NCBI GenBank assembly: GCA_015060765.1
Contig: SUXW01000013.1
Location: 39,821 to 75,214, forward strand
Length of the DNA stretch: 35,394 nucleotides
Direction: 5' to 3'
DNA from: Bacteroides sp.
GTDB lineage: Bacteria > Bacteroidota > Bacteroidia > Bacteroidales > Bacteroidaceae
Position 1 is the stretch's first letter, and the number at the start of each line of letters is the position of its first letter. This document shows positions 1 through 8,128 of the stretch, piece after piece. Position numbers and translations under genes: made by a program. The notes beneath the pieces are model-generated. The model was not told where the DNA came from and searched no databases. It saw only the letters and a program-made list of their open reading frames with translations.

Positions 1-205
1 TTTACGTCTTCGTTTTGTTTTTCGGATGAAAAGTAATTGATTTTACGTCTTCGTTTTGTTTTTCGGATGAAAAGTAATTGATTTTACGTCTTCGTTTTGT
101 TTTTCGGATGAAAAGTAATTGATTTTACGTCTTCGTTTTGTTTTTCGGATGAAAAGTAATTGATTTTATGTCTTCGTTTTGTTTTTTCGAAGTAAAATCA
201 ATTAC
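1..205. repeat. 41-bp tandem repeat array (four exact copies, fifth degenerate)
   Basis: Copies start at 1, 42, 83 and 124 with no spacers between them. The unit begins TTTACGTCTTCG, contains the small dyad TTTTC-GGAT-GAAAA and ends GTAATTGAT. A fifth copy from 165 starts with a C-to-T change and diverges after about 27 bases, where the sequence turns into an inverted copy of the unit end. The array begins at base 1, so it may extend upstream of the window. Identity of the first four copies suggests recent expansion or active homogenisation. Function is unknown. Confidence 0.9.
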
Positions 206-209
206 TTTT
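152..209. other. Fold-back hairpin at the end of the repeat array
   Basis: The left arm (152-176) and right arm (188-209) are reverse complements over 22 bp, apart from a 3-base bulge (TGT at 169-171). The loop is the T-rich stretch 177-187. The right arm is an inverted copy of the tandem-unit junction, so this looks like an inverted duplication of the repeat. It could act as a transcription terminator for a gene left of the window or as a barrier between units; neither can be shown here. Confidence 0.6.
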
Positions 210-259
210 TATTCACGTACATTTTTTCGGAGTAAAAACATGAATTTTGAGTTGGATGG

Positions 260-291
260 GTTGTGTAATGTGCAGGATTTTCGTTACTTTG
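260..291 (+). promoter_or_regulatory. Possible promoter of the SGNH hydrolase gene
   Basis: GTTG at 260-263 and TTACTTTG at 284-291 are 20 bases apart. They resemble the Bacteroidota -33 (TTTG) and -7 (TAnnTTTG) elements, with one mismatch in each. The start codon lies 22 bases further on, which leaves a very short leader. This is a weak match. Confidence 0.35.
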
Positions 292-313
292 CTCCGAATA
301 ACATTACGATATC

Positions 314-1018
314 ATGAAAAAGACTATTCTTTGTTTGCTGTGCGGAGTGCTGGTGGCTTCCATGGCAATGGCGCAAAGCGCTAAATCCGTTTCTATTTTG
401 GGCGACTCGTATTCTACTTTCCAAGGGTATCTGCAACCCGATACCAATGCAGTCTGGTATTGGGACAGTCCGGATGCACAGAATACCGATGTGCATCATG
501 TGCGCGAAACGTGGTGGCACCAATTTATCAAGGAGAACGGTTACCGCTTGTGCGTGAATAATTCGTTCTCGGGTGCAACCATCTGTTATTCGGGTTACAA
601 GAAGGGAGGACCCGAGTTTACCGATTATAGTGACCGCTCGTTCATTACCCGCTTGAAGAATCTGGGGAATCCCGACCTCATTTTTGTGTTTGGCGGAACG
701 AACGACTCGTGGGCGGGTTCTCCAATAGGGAAATACCAATACGGAAATTGGACCCGTCAGGACTTGTTTTCATTCCGTCCGGCCATGGCGTGTCTGCTGG
801 AAAAGATGATAGATTATTATCCGAATGTGGAAATCGTCTTCTTATTGAACGATGAATTGCGCGATGAAATCGATGAATCAGTCAAAACCATCTGTGTACA
901 TTATGGTATTAAGTGCATTGAGCTGGAGAAGATTGACAAGATAAACGGGCATCCTTCCGTCAAGGGGATGAAGCAGATTAGTGATCAGATTAAAAAGCAT
1001 TTGGGTGTGTCGGAATGA
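314..1018 (+). CDS. Secreted SGNH/GDSL-family hydrolase (possible pectin acetylesterase)
   Basis: The 234-residue product has a Sec signal peptide (residues 1-20, cleavage near AMAQ), so it should act in the periplasm or outside the cell. SGNH blocks are visible. GDSYS gives the nucleophile Ser32, NSFSGAT gives the block II Gly87, GGTND gives the block III Asn130, and NGHPS gives the block V His213. The usual Asp three residues before that His is absent; the nearest acid is Asp208. Members of this superfamily hydrolyse O-acyl esters, and CE12 members deacetylate rhamnogalacturonan. Removal of acetyl groups from pectin is inferred only from the neighbouring GH28, PL1 and CE8 genes. It is convergent with the GH28 gene, and its last codons form half of a terminator hairpin. 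The SGNH assignment is firm; the substrate is not. Confidence 0.8.
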   Translation: MKKTILCLLCGVLVASMAMAQSAKSVSILGDSYSTFQGYLQPDTNAVWYWDSPDAQNTDVHHVRETWWHQFIKENGYRLCVNNSFSGATICYSGYKKGGPEFTDYSDRSFITRLKNLGNPDLIFVFGGTNDSWAGSPIGKYQYGNWTRQDLFSFRPAMACLLEKMIDYYPNVEIVFLLNDELRDEIDESVKTICVHYGIKCIELEKIDKINGHPSVKGMKQISDQIKKHLGVSE

Positions 1019-1034
1019 CACACCCAAATGCTTT
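994..1034. terminator. Bidirectional terminator overlapping the SGNH gene end
   Basis: A perfect 18-bp inverted repeat (994-1011 with 1017-1034) has a 5-base loop, GGAAT. The TGA stop of the SGNH gene (1016-1018) sits at the loop/arm boundary, so the left arm is coding sequence. T-rich sequence follows on both strands. It lies between two convergent genes, and the GH28 stop is at 1036-1038. It should end both transcripts. Confidence 0.85.
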
Positions 1035-1035
1035 C

Positions 1036-2622
1036 TTATCGTTTCTTTCTTGAAATCTTTATTTTTTTGCCGTTTTCATCGGTAACGGCGTCGAAACGGA
1101 TGTTCTTGCAGCGTTTGCCTTCGAGTAATACGTTGATGCGTTTGCTGGGTACTGTCAGTTGTATGTCTTCAAACAATACGTTCTGCGCATCCAGTATCTT
1201 GATGGTGTCTTTTTCGGATGTTATCTCTACCTTGCGTACGGTGAAATCCTTGGCATCGTTCAGCGAACGAACCAGTTGCTTGGTCTTGACGTTGGCATTT
1301 TCAATCAGTACGTGGTTGAACGGTATTTCGGGAATGCCATTGGCGGCTATCAGCCAGTTGGCCCCTTCAACAACGAAATCTTTTACATGGATGTTTTTGA
1401 CATCGGGTGTCAAACGGTTGACGGCTCTTTCGGGATAGCGTGCAGCCAATTCTCCCATATACATGGCACTGCCTAATAAATCCCAGGTGAATGCGTTGCC
1501 TACATTAATCATGCGCAGGCGTTCTGCCCATACTCCGTCGGCACCTCCACCTCGGTTGCGGCGTGTCTTGAATCGGAGACCTGCACGGGTGCCGTTGAAT
1601 ACACAGTCGTGTACATATACATTCTTGATCATACCGGCGGTCTCGCTTCCCCAAGTGATACCTCCATGTCCGTGCTTGGATAACGAATGGCGGATGACGA
1701 CATTCTCGGTCGGCTTGCCTATGCGGAGTCCGTCTTCGGCCCTACCGGCTTTCAGGGTAAAGCAGTCGTCACCGCAATTTAGCGTACAGTATTCTATCAG
1801 TACGTTCTTGCATGATTCAATGTCTATACCGTCGCCACTGGGCACTTCGGTCGAGTTGACCGTTACCCCCCGGATAATGACATTCTCGCAATAGATGGGT
1901 ACTACGTTCCATAGCACACTGCGCTCTATATGGATGCCTTCAATCAATACGTTAGTGCAATTGATGGGCGAAATGGTTTTGGGACGGTAGAAGGTACGCC
2001 CTTCCATCCCGTCGTATATGCGTTGGGCTACCGGCATTTTCCACGGGATATCCTTTTCTACGACCGAGGCTCCGTTGGGACGCTTGCGGATTTCGGCATC
2101 CAGTCCCGGTCCGATAATCTTTCCTTTACCGGTTACGGCTATGTTGTTTTCATTGTTTGCATAGATAAAGGCGGCCGGTCCCATGATTTCAATGCCTTCG
2201 TGTCTGCTGAATACGGCAGGCAAATAATCTTCGGCTTTCCCGCCAAATTCTATCACAGCTCCTTCTGCTATGTGGAGGTTGACATTGCTCCTTAATACGA
2301 TTCTTCCCGATTTCCAATGTCCGGCAGGAACGACAACGGTTCCGCCTCCTCGTTTGCTCACTTCCTCGATGGTTTGGTTGAGGATGGGCGACAGAAGAGC
2401 TTCGGGCGCAATTCCCTTGTCCTTCATGTTGACGGTGAATTCGGGGAAAACGGGTGCTTGAAGCTGAGGCATGTCGAACGGTACATCTTTCAATGGCGCT
2501 ATGGAGGAGGGTAGAGCCGATGCGCCGACTTCCATGAGCTCAGGAATCCGTTGGGTGGTTTGTGCCGATGACAGAGTCATGCACAGACCGGATAGGGTGG
2601 TTATGATAATCTTTTTGAACAT
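1036..2622 (-). CDS. Secreted GH28 polygalacturonase-family glycosidase
   Basis: This is a 528-residue glycoside hydrolase family 28 enzyme, which hydrolyses alpha-1,4-galacturonosyl bonds of homogalacturonan or acts at galacturonate in rhamnogalacturonan. From the chosen start, the four GH28 signatures occur in order. They are GDGID (263-267), GDD (284-286), GHG (318-320) and RFK (350-352), which supply the catalytic Asp residues and substrate-binding His, Arg and Lys. The fold is a right-handed beta-helix. The frame is open upstream to 2721, but the start at 2622 is preferred because MFKKIIITTLSGLCMTLSSA is a proper Sec signal peptide and the upstream extension is not. A periplasmic location acting on imported oligogalacturonides is likely. 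Endo versus exo action cannot be decided from sequence. It is monocistronic, convergent with the SGNH gene and divergent from the helicase gene. Confidence 0.9.
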   Translation of the reverse strand: MFKKIIITTLSGLCMTLSSAQTTQRIPELMEVGASALPSSIAPLKDVPFDMPQLQAPVFPEFTVNMKDKGIAPEALLSPILNQTIEEVSKRGGGTVVVPAGHWKSGRIVLRSNVNLHIAEGAVIEFGGKAEDYLPAVFSRHEGIEIMGPAAFIYANNENNIAVTGKGKIIGPGLDAEIRKRPNGASVVEKDIPWKMPVAQRIYDGMEGRTFYRPKTISPINCTNVLIEGIHIERSVLWNVVPIYCENVIIRGVTVNSTEVPSGDGIDIESCKNVLIEYCTLNCGDDCFTLKAGRAEDGLRIGKPTENVVIRHSLSKHGHGGITWGSETAGMIKNVYVHDCVFNGTRAGLRFKTRRNRGGGADGVWAERLRMINVGNAFTWDLLGSAMYMGELAARYPERAVNRLTPDVKNIHVKDFVVEGANWLIAANGIPEIPFNHVLIENANVKTKQLVRSLNDAKDFTVRKVEITSEKDTIKILDAQNVLFEDIQLTVPSKRINVLLEGKRCKNIRFDAVTDENGKKIKISRKKR

Positions 2623-2677
2623 CGTATGATTGGTTTTGAATTTATATATAGGACCGTTTTTTATTTGTTTTGTACTA

Positions 2678-2707
2678 TTTGATTCTATGAAAACTTTTGT
2701 AGCTTTG
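2678..2707 (+). promoter_or_regulatory. Promoter of the nuclease-helicase gene
   Basis: TTTG at 2678-2681 and TAGCTTTG at 2700-2707, spaced by 18 bases, fit the Bacteroidota -33/-7 consensus exactly. The initiation codon at 2733 follows after 25 bases. On the opposite strand TATTCTTG (2708-2715) is a one-mismatch -7 candidate for the divergent GH28 gene, without a clear -33 box. Confidence 0.6.
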
Positions 2708-2732
2708 CAAGAATAATACAAAATGTCGAAGT

Positions 2733-5648
2733 ATGACTCATGAACCTTCCGAAACGATAGGAAAACAGGAACGTATCCGTAGGATGCGTGTCCGCTTTTG
2801 TGAAGCGGACGAAAGTTTCCTGTTTGTGTATGAGCAGACTAAGAAATGGAAGGTATGCTACGAAGCGTTTGATAACTCCACCCCGACTGATGATGTATCT
2901 CTTTTCTGGCAGGGGGCATCCTTGAATCTATTGGATGTAACTGTCGATGAAAACGATGTTCTTCATCCTTTGTACATTGTCCTTGAACCGGATTACCTGA
3001 TAGACATCAGTTCCTTGGCAGAGTGCTTTCGTGAATACGGGAGTCATCCGGCCAACTATTTCATGAGTCGCCTCATGCCGATAAAAAATGCCCGTCCGCT
3101 ACTCTTGGGTAATATAGCCAATCTCTTTTTGGATGAATGGATACATGCCGGCGAACGGGAACCTGATTACATGGAAGTGATGCGTAAGGCTTTCCGGCAA
3201 TATCCAATGGAGTTGGCAGCATGTGAGGACTTGCGTGACCCGCAAAAGGAACGGGAATTTTTTGCTGATTGCCGCATGCATTTCGAGCATATTCGGGAAG
3301 TGGTGCAACATACCTTTAAGGATAGTCTGTATCAGTTGGATAAATCGGATGCAGTGCTCGAACCGTCATACATTTGTGAAGCATTGGGATTGCAGGGACG
3401 TCTCGACTATATGCAGCGCGATATGAGCAGCTTTATCGAAATGAAATCGGGAAAAGCGGATGAATATACGGTGAAGGGGAAAATTATACCCAAAGAGAAT
3501 AATCGTGTACAGATGTTGCTATATATGGTTATGCTGGAATATACGATGGAACATTGCACCCCACGCCCGTATTTGTTGTATACCCGCTATCCATTGCTTT
3601 ATCCGGCTCGGGTTTCTCAAACGCAGGTGAAACGTGTCATCGGTTTGCGCAATCGCATCGTAGCAGCAGAATATGGTGTACAGATGCACAATCATTGCCT
3701 TTATACGGAGAAGGTGCTGGCGCAGATCAATCCACAGACATTGAATGAGAAGGGATTGCGCGGGCGTTTTTGGGAACAGTATCTGGCTCCTTCGATCCGT
3801 GACTTCCAAGATAAGCTTTCGATGCTTGACCCTTTGGAAAAAACCTATTTCTATACGCTTTATAATTTCATTACGAAGGAACTTTATCTCTCTAAAACGG
3901 GTAGGATGAACGACGGGAATAGGGTTGGAATGGCTTCCATGTGGCTCGATAGTTTGGATGAAAAAAAGGAAGCAGGCGAAATATTATACGATTTGCGGAT
4001 AAAGGAAAATCGGGCTTTTCTTCCGCATAAGGCGTATGTAGTGCTTTCTTTGCCTGCTTATACGGATGATTTTCAACCCAATTTCCGTAGTGGGGATATG
4101 GTGGTGCTGTACGAGCGTAATGCTTTAGAAGACAATGTGTCCAATCGGATGGTTTTCAAAGGGACATTGGAAGAAATATCGGCTACCGAAATACGCATCC
4201 GCTTGCGGGCAGCCCAACGGAATATGGCTCTTTTCCCGTCTGATAGTCGTTATGCGGTGGAGCATGATAGTATGGATACCTCTTTCCGTTCGATGTATAT
4301 CGGATTGAATGCTTTCATGAATGCCAACAAGGAAAGAAGGGATTTGTTGTTGGGACGAAGGATGCCTTCCTTTAATGTAATAGAGGATGAGAGCTGTATG
4401 GACGATTTTACCCGTGTAACAAAGAAAGCGCAACAAGCAGAAGATTATTTTTTGTTGGTGGGTCCTCCGGGAACAGGAAAGACCTCCAGGGCATTGAAAC
4501 AAATGGTATCAGCCTTTTACGAGGAAGGAAAAGATATATTGCTGCTTGCTTATACCAATCGGGCAGTAGATGAAATCTGTAGTTCCATTTCGGCACTTGA
4601 CCCGGATTTGGACTATATTAGAATAGGTAGTGAACTGACTTGTGATATCCGTCATCGGACACATTTATTGGAAAATGTATTGGCACCATGCAAGAAAAGG
4701 AGTGATGTGTTGGATAGGATGTCTTCCTGCCGGATTTATGTAGGGACTATTGCTTCCGTTGCTGCCAAACCCGAATTGTTTGGAATCAAACAGTTTGATG
4801 TGGCGATAGTCGATGAGGCTACGCAAGTTCTGGAACCGCAGTTGTTGGGAATCTTTTGTGCTAAAGTGGATGATGGAAGAAATGCTGTGGGTAAATTTGT
4901 CCTGATAGGCGATCATAAACAACTTCCGGCAATAGTGTTGCAGGACAGTGATTTTTCTGAAGTTCATTCAGAAGAACTTCGTTCCATTGGGTTGTTGAAT
5001 CTGAAGGATTCTTTGTTTGAAAGGTTGTATCGTTGCCATTTAACGAATCGGTCTTCTGTTGTGGATATGTTGTGCAAGCAAGGGCGTATGCATCCTGGTG
5101 TTGCAAAATTCCCTAATGAAGCATTCTATGGTGGAAAATTGGAAGCAGTGGGATTGCCACATCAGTTGGAAATGTCGGAAGATGCAGTGACTTTTATAGC
5201 TTCATCTGCGGATGAAGGCGGTCCGTCGTTCAAAACGAACCGCATGGAAGCTGTTCTTGCCGCTGATATAGCAGTGTCTGTTTGGAAGAAATATCGGAAT
5301 AGTTTTGATGTAGGGCGTACATTGGGAATCATTACTCCGTATAGAAGTCAAATCGCTTTAATCAAAAAGGAATTGGAGAAACGGAATATCGATGATTTGT
5401 TGGGAATAACGGTCGATACGGTAGAACGGTATCAAGGTAGTGAACGGGATGTGATTATCTATTCTTTTTGCGTGAATAATGAATCACAACTTCAGACTTT
5501 ACCCAATCTGACAGAAGAAGACGGTGTGATAATAGATCGGAAACTGAATGTCGTTTTAACCAGATCCCGAAAAAGGACAATTATTATTGGAAATCCGGAT
5601 TTGTTGAGAATGAATCCTATTTATAACCGTTTGCTGGATAGTATATAA
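2733..5648 (+). CDS. Dna2-like PD-(D/E)XK nuclease fused to SF1 (Upf1-type) helicase
   Basis: The 971-residue product is cytoplasmic and has no signal peptide. The N-terminal half carries a PD-(D/E)XK nuclease signature: GRLDYM with Asp225, EMK with Glu236 and Lys238, and a following Gln260 helix. This is the order seen in Cas4/RecB/Dna2 nucleases, but I see no CxxC cluster for an iron-sulphur site. The C-terminal half is a superfamily 1 helicase. It has Walker A GPPGTGKT (577-584), Walker B DEAT (694-697) as in the Upf1/Dna2 group, TVERYQGSERD (motif V region) and VVLTRSRKR (motif VI). Such proteins process single-strand flaps or DNA ends in replication, repair or defence; the role here is not shown. 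It has its own promoter and terminator and is unlike its neighbours in function, so it is probably a housekeeping or defence gene lying within the pectin locus. Confidence 0.85.
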   Translation: MTHEPSETIGKQERIRRMRVRFCEADESFLFVYEQTKKWKVCYEAFDNSTPTDDVSLFWQGASLNLLDVTVDENDVLHPLYIVLEPDYLIDISSLAECFREYGSHPANYFMSRLMPIKNARPLLLGNIANLFLDEWIHAGEREPDYMEVMRKAFRQYPMELAACEDLRDPQKEREFFADCRMHFEHIREVVQHTFKDSLYQLDKSDAVLEPSYICEALGLQGRLDYMQRDMSSFIEMKSGKADEYTVKGKIIPKENNRVQMLLYMVMLEYTMEHCTPRPYLLYTRYPLLYPARVSQTQVKRVIGLRNRIVAAEYGVQMHNHCLYTEKVLAQINPQTLNEKGLRGRFWEQYLAPSIRDFQDKLSMLDPLEKTYFYTLYNFITKELYLSKTGRMNDGNRVGMASMWLDSLDEKKEAGEILYDLRIKENRAFLPHKAYVVLSLPAYTDDFQPNFRSGDMVVLYERNALEDNVSNRMVFKGTLEEISATEIRIRLRAAQRNMALFPSDSRYAVEHDSMDTSFRSMYIGLNAFMNANKERRDLLLGRRMPSFNVIEDESCMDDFTRVTKKAQQAEDYFLLVGPPGTGKTSRALKQMVSAFYEEGKDILLLAYTNRAVDEICSSISALDPDLDYIRIGSELTCDIRHRTHLLENVLAPCKKRSDVLDRMSSCRIYVGTIASVAAKPELFGIKQFDVAIVDEATQVLEPQLLGIFCAKVDDGRNAVGKFVLIGDHKQLPAIVLQDSDFSEVHSEELRSIGLLNLKDSLFERLYRCHLTNRSSVVDMLCKQGRMHPGVAKFPNEAFYGGKLEAVGLPHQLEMSEDAVTFIASSADEGGPSFKTNRMEAVLAADIAVSVWKKYRNSFDVGRTLGIITPYRSQIALIKKELEKRNIDDLLGITVDTVERYQGSERDVIIYSFCVNNESQLQTLPNLTEEDGVIIDRKLNVVLTRSRKRTIIIGNPDLLRMNPIYNRLLDSI

Positions 5649-5649
5649 T

Positions 5650-5681
5650 AAAAAAAGGTCGCTTCAAAGCGGCCTTTTTTT
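5650..5681. terminator. Bidirectional terminator
   Basis: A GC-rich stem (5657-5663 with 5668-5674, one T-G pair, loop TCAA) is flanked by an A-run on the left that pairs with a T-run on the right. It sits between the converging helicase gene (+) and the transporter operon (-), with a T-tract on each strand. It should stop transcription from both sides. Confidence 0.85.
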
Positions 5682-5700
5682 ATTGTGCTATCATCTCTTG

Positions 5701-7143
5701 TTATTCAACAACGATTGGTTTATGTCTTGGAACCAAAGTCTTCATGATGCTCCATGCAATGATATATGCCACCGCACAGATGCAGAAGATTATCATGTAG
5801 CCGGCTGGCTTGCCTGCGAAACCAAAGAAGGTAAAGGCATCACCTTGTGCTGCTGCATAATCGAACAACTTACCGGCACCCATATTAATTAATGTAGAAC
5901 CGATACCACCTGCCATAGTACCGATACCTGTAATGGTAGCGATGGTTGATTTCGGGAACATGTCACCGATAGTCGAGAAGATATTGGCCGACCATGCCTG
6001 GTGTCCTGCACCTGCCAAACCAATGATGATGGCCGGGAACCAGATGGAGTAACCTTGTAACGGTTGGGCAAACAAAGCCAACAAGGGGAAGAATGCGAAA
6101 ATCAACATGGCACGCATACGACCAGCGTACGGTTCCATACCTTTCTTTTCAACAAACAACTTGGGCAAGTAACCTCCAAAGATGGAAACAATGGTTACAA
6201 TGAGGTAAAGCACGAATACCAACATCTTACCTTCGGTAGTCTGCATGGACTTACCCATTTCAGAGAAATAGGCAGGTGCCCAGAACAAATAGAACCACCA
6301 TACACCATCGGTAAAGAATTTGCCGACGATGAATGACCAAGTCTGTTTGTAAGTGAAGCATTTCAAGAAAGGAATAACCTTTTCTTCCTTGGCTGCCTTC
6401 TTTTCGGCTTCTTGTTTTTCTGCAGCTTCATCTTGGAGGATGTATTCCAACTCGGCTTCATTAACATGCTTGGAAGCATGTGGTTTGTCATACATGTATA
6501 CCCAGAAGAACATCCAAATGAAACCTAAAGCACCGATGATGATGAAGGCCATTTCCCAACCAAACTTGCTGGCAAGGATAGGAATAGTCAACGGAGCGGC
6601 CAAAGCACCTACAGAAGAACCTGCGTTGAACAAGGAAGTCGCCAAAGCGCGGTCTTTCTTTGGGAAGTATTCGGCGGTAGTCTTGATGGCTGCAGGGAAG
6701 TTACCGGCTTCACCCAAAGCCAATACGGCACGGCAAGCCAAGAACAACCATACACTGACACTGGCAACAGCTAAAGCGGCTGTAGAACCTGTTTCGAGTG
6801 CTTTCAAAGCTTCGATAGAATCGATGTCTTCAATCATCATAGTCGCCCAACCGCAACCGGCGTGCATACATGCACCGAGTGACCATACACCGATAGCCCA
6901 AAGGAAACCTTTCTTGGTTCCCATCCAGTCTACAAAACGACCGGCAAAGAGACCTACGGCAGCATAAAAGATTGAAAAGAAACCGGTAATGATACCGTAG
7001 TCAGAGTCGGTCCAATGGAATTCTGGAGCGATGTAGTCTTTCCATGTTAAGGAAAGTACTTGGCGGTCCATGTAGTTCACCGTGGTTGCCACAAAGAGCA
7101 ACAGGCAAATCCACCAACGCCAATTCGTCATTGCTTTTTTCAT
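5701..7143 (-). CDS. MFS hexuronate transporter (ExuT-like)
   Basis: The 480-residue inner-membrane carrier belongs to the anion:cation symporter branch of the major facilitator superfamily. It shows NYMDRQVLS in TM1, the loop motif GRFVDWMGTKKGF, ALGEAGNFPAAIK in TM4-5, a charged central loop (residues about 225-260) and a GDMFPKSTIATITG segment near TM10. These match ExuT-type galacturonate/glucuronate carriers. It is the last gene of a three-gene minus-strand operon, 23 bases after kduI. This places it as the importer of galacturonate, or of the KduI product, released from pectin. About 25 extra residues (roughly 104-130, IEDIDSIEALKALETGST) lie between TM3 and TM4, where ExuT proteins normally have a short loop. 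Substrate choice between saturated and unsaturated uronates is inferred. Confidence 0.85.
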   Translation of the reverse strand: MKKAMTNWRWWICLLLFVATTVNYMDRQVLSLTWKDYIAPEFHWTDSDYGIITGFFSIFYAAVGLFAGRFVDWMGTKKGFLWAIGVWSLGACMHAGCGWATMMIEDIDSIEALKALETGSTAALAVASVSVWLFLACRAVLALGEAGNFPAAIKTTAEYFPKKDRALATSLFNAGSSVGALAAPLTIPILASKFGWEMAFIIIGALGFIWMFFWVYMYDKPHASKHVNEAELEYILQDEAAEKQEAEKKAAKEEKVIPFLKCFTYKQTWSFIVGKFFTDGVWWFYLFWAPAYFSEMGKSMQTTEGKMLVFVLYLIVTIVSIFGGYLPKLFVEKKGMEPYAGRMRAMLIFAFFPLLALFAQPLQGYSIWFPAIIIGLAGAGHQAWSANIFSTIGDMFPKSTIATITGIGTMAGGIGSTLINMGAGKLFDYAAAQGDAFTFFGFAGKPAGYMIIFCICAVAYIIAWSIMKTLVPRHKPIVVE

Positions 7144-7166
7144 GATATTTTATTACTTTTTATTGA

Positions 7167-8108
7167 TTATCTCATTTCTGTATACTTGATTTCGTCTTTG
7201 TCGCCGTAGTTCAGGTTTTCACCACCCATACCCCAAATGAACATGTAGTTGCTGGTACCTGCAGCTGCGTGGATAGACCATTCAGGTGAAGTGATGGCTT
7301 GTTCGTTTTGCATCCAAACAAGACGTTGTTGCTTGGGCTCTCCCATCAAGTGGCAAATAGCGTTACCTGGAGTTACGTTGAAGTAGAAATAAGCTTCCAT
7401 GCGGCGTGTGTGAGTATGTGCAGGCATGGTGTTCCAAACAGAACCTGGCTTCAATTCAGTCAAACCCATTTGGAGCTGGTTGGTACCACCACCTTTTACT
7501 TTACTCAATACCGAACTTACAATCAATTGGTTTACTACACGGTCATTGCTGTCTTCCATCTTTCCATATGCATCCGATTGGGCGATGGCATACTTTTTAG
7601 GATCTGCTTTCTTGTCTGTAGTAATAAGTTGGGTAACGTATTCTTTATAAGCGGGAGTAGAGTTGATGTAGAACTTGGCTGGATTGTTTGGGTCTACACT
7701 CTTGAAAGTTACTTCTTTCTTTCCGCAACCTACGTACAAACCTTCTTTGAATTTCATGGCATATTCTTTACCATCAACGGTTACAATACCGTCACCACCT
7801 ACGTTGATAACGCCCAATTCGCGTCTGTCCAAGAAATGTTCAGCTTTCAGTTCGTCGAATGCTTCCAAATTCAAAACTTTGTTGACAGGCATGGCACCAC
7901 CGAAAATCAAACGGTCGTATAATGTATAGGTTACATTGATTTCATCCGGAGCCATTACTTTCTCCATTAAGAAGGCTTCACGCAGACGTTCTGTATCGTA
8001 ATGTTTTACGTCTTGTGGGTGACAGGCTGTCTGTACGGTGTAGTTAATTTGGGCGTTAGCCGATAAAGCAGCTACTCCCATCATCATTGCAATAGCTAAT
8101 TTTTTCAT
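7167..8108 (-). CDS. kduI: 5-dehydro-4-deoxy-D-glucuronate isomerase with a signal peptide
   Basis: KduI converts 5-keto-4-deoxyuronate, formed from unsaturated galacturonate, to 3-deoxy-D-glycero-2,5-hexodiulosonate. The 313-residue protein aligns throughout with E. coli KduI (278 residues). The metal ligands are kept: His231 and His233 in [10 protein letters not shown], then Glu238 and His280, corresponding to E. coli H196, H198, E203 and H245 with a constant offset of 35. Other kept blocks are [21 protein letters not shown] and FIWGMGGEN. The extra N-terminus is a typical Sec signal ([20 protein letters not shown]). The next in-frame Met (48) is inside the enzyme core, so no internal ATG gives a leaderless form. 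KduI is normally cytoplasmic, so periplasmic export is predicted but unproven. It sits 20 bases after the GatC-like gene and 23 before the MFS gene. Confidence 0.93.
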   Translation of the reverse strand: MKKLAIAMMMGVAALSANAQINYTVQTACHPQDVKHYDTERLREAFLMEKVMAPDEINVTYTLYDRLIFGGAMPVNKVLNLEAFDELKAEHFLDRRELGVINVGGDGIVTVDGKEYAMKFKEGLYVGCGKKEVTFKSVDPNNPAKFYINSTPAYKEYVTQLITTDKKADPKKYAIAQSDAYGKMEDSNDRVVNQLIVSSVLSKVKGGGTNQLQMGLTELKPGSVWNTMPAHTHTRRMEAYFYFNVTPGNAICHLMGEPKQQRLVWMQNEQAITSPEWSIHAAAGTSNYMFIWGMGGENLNYGDKDEIKYTEMR

Positions 8109-8128
8109 GATTAAATCTTTAAATGTTA

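Noticed and set aside
1..205. CRISPR array
   Set aside because: Units are directly adjacent and identical over the full 41-base period, with no variable spacers and no cas genes.
284..739. 151-residue minus-strand frame opposite the SGNH gene
   Set aside because: It overlaps a gene with a signal peptide and catalytic motifs; its composition looks like an antisense shadow.
2623..2721. Longer start of the GH28 gene at 2721
   Set aside because: The added 33 residues are polar and would bury the signal peptide; they also run into the divergent promoter of the helicase gene.
6353..6967. 204-residue open frame on the plus strand
   Set aside because: It lies wholly antisense to the well-supported MFS transporter and has no recognisable domain or promoter.
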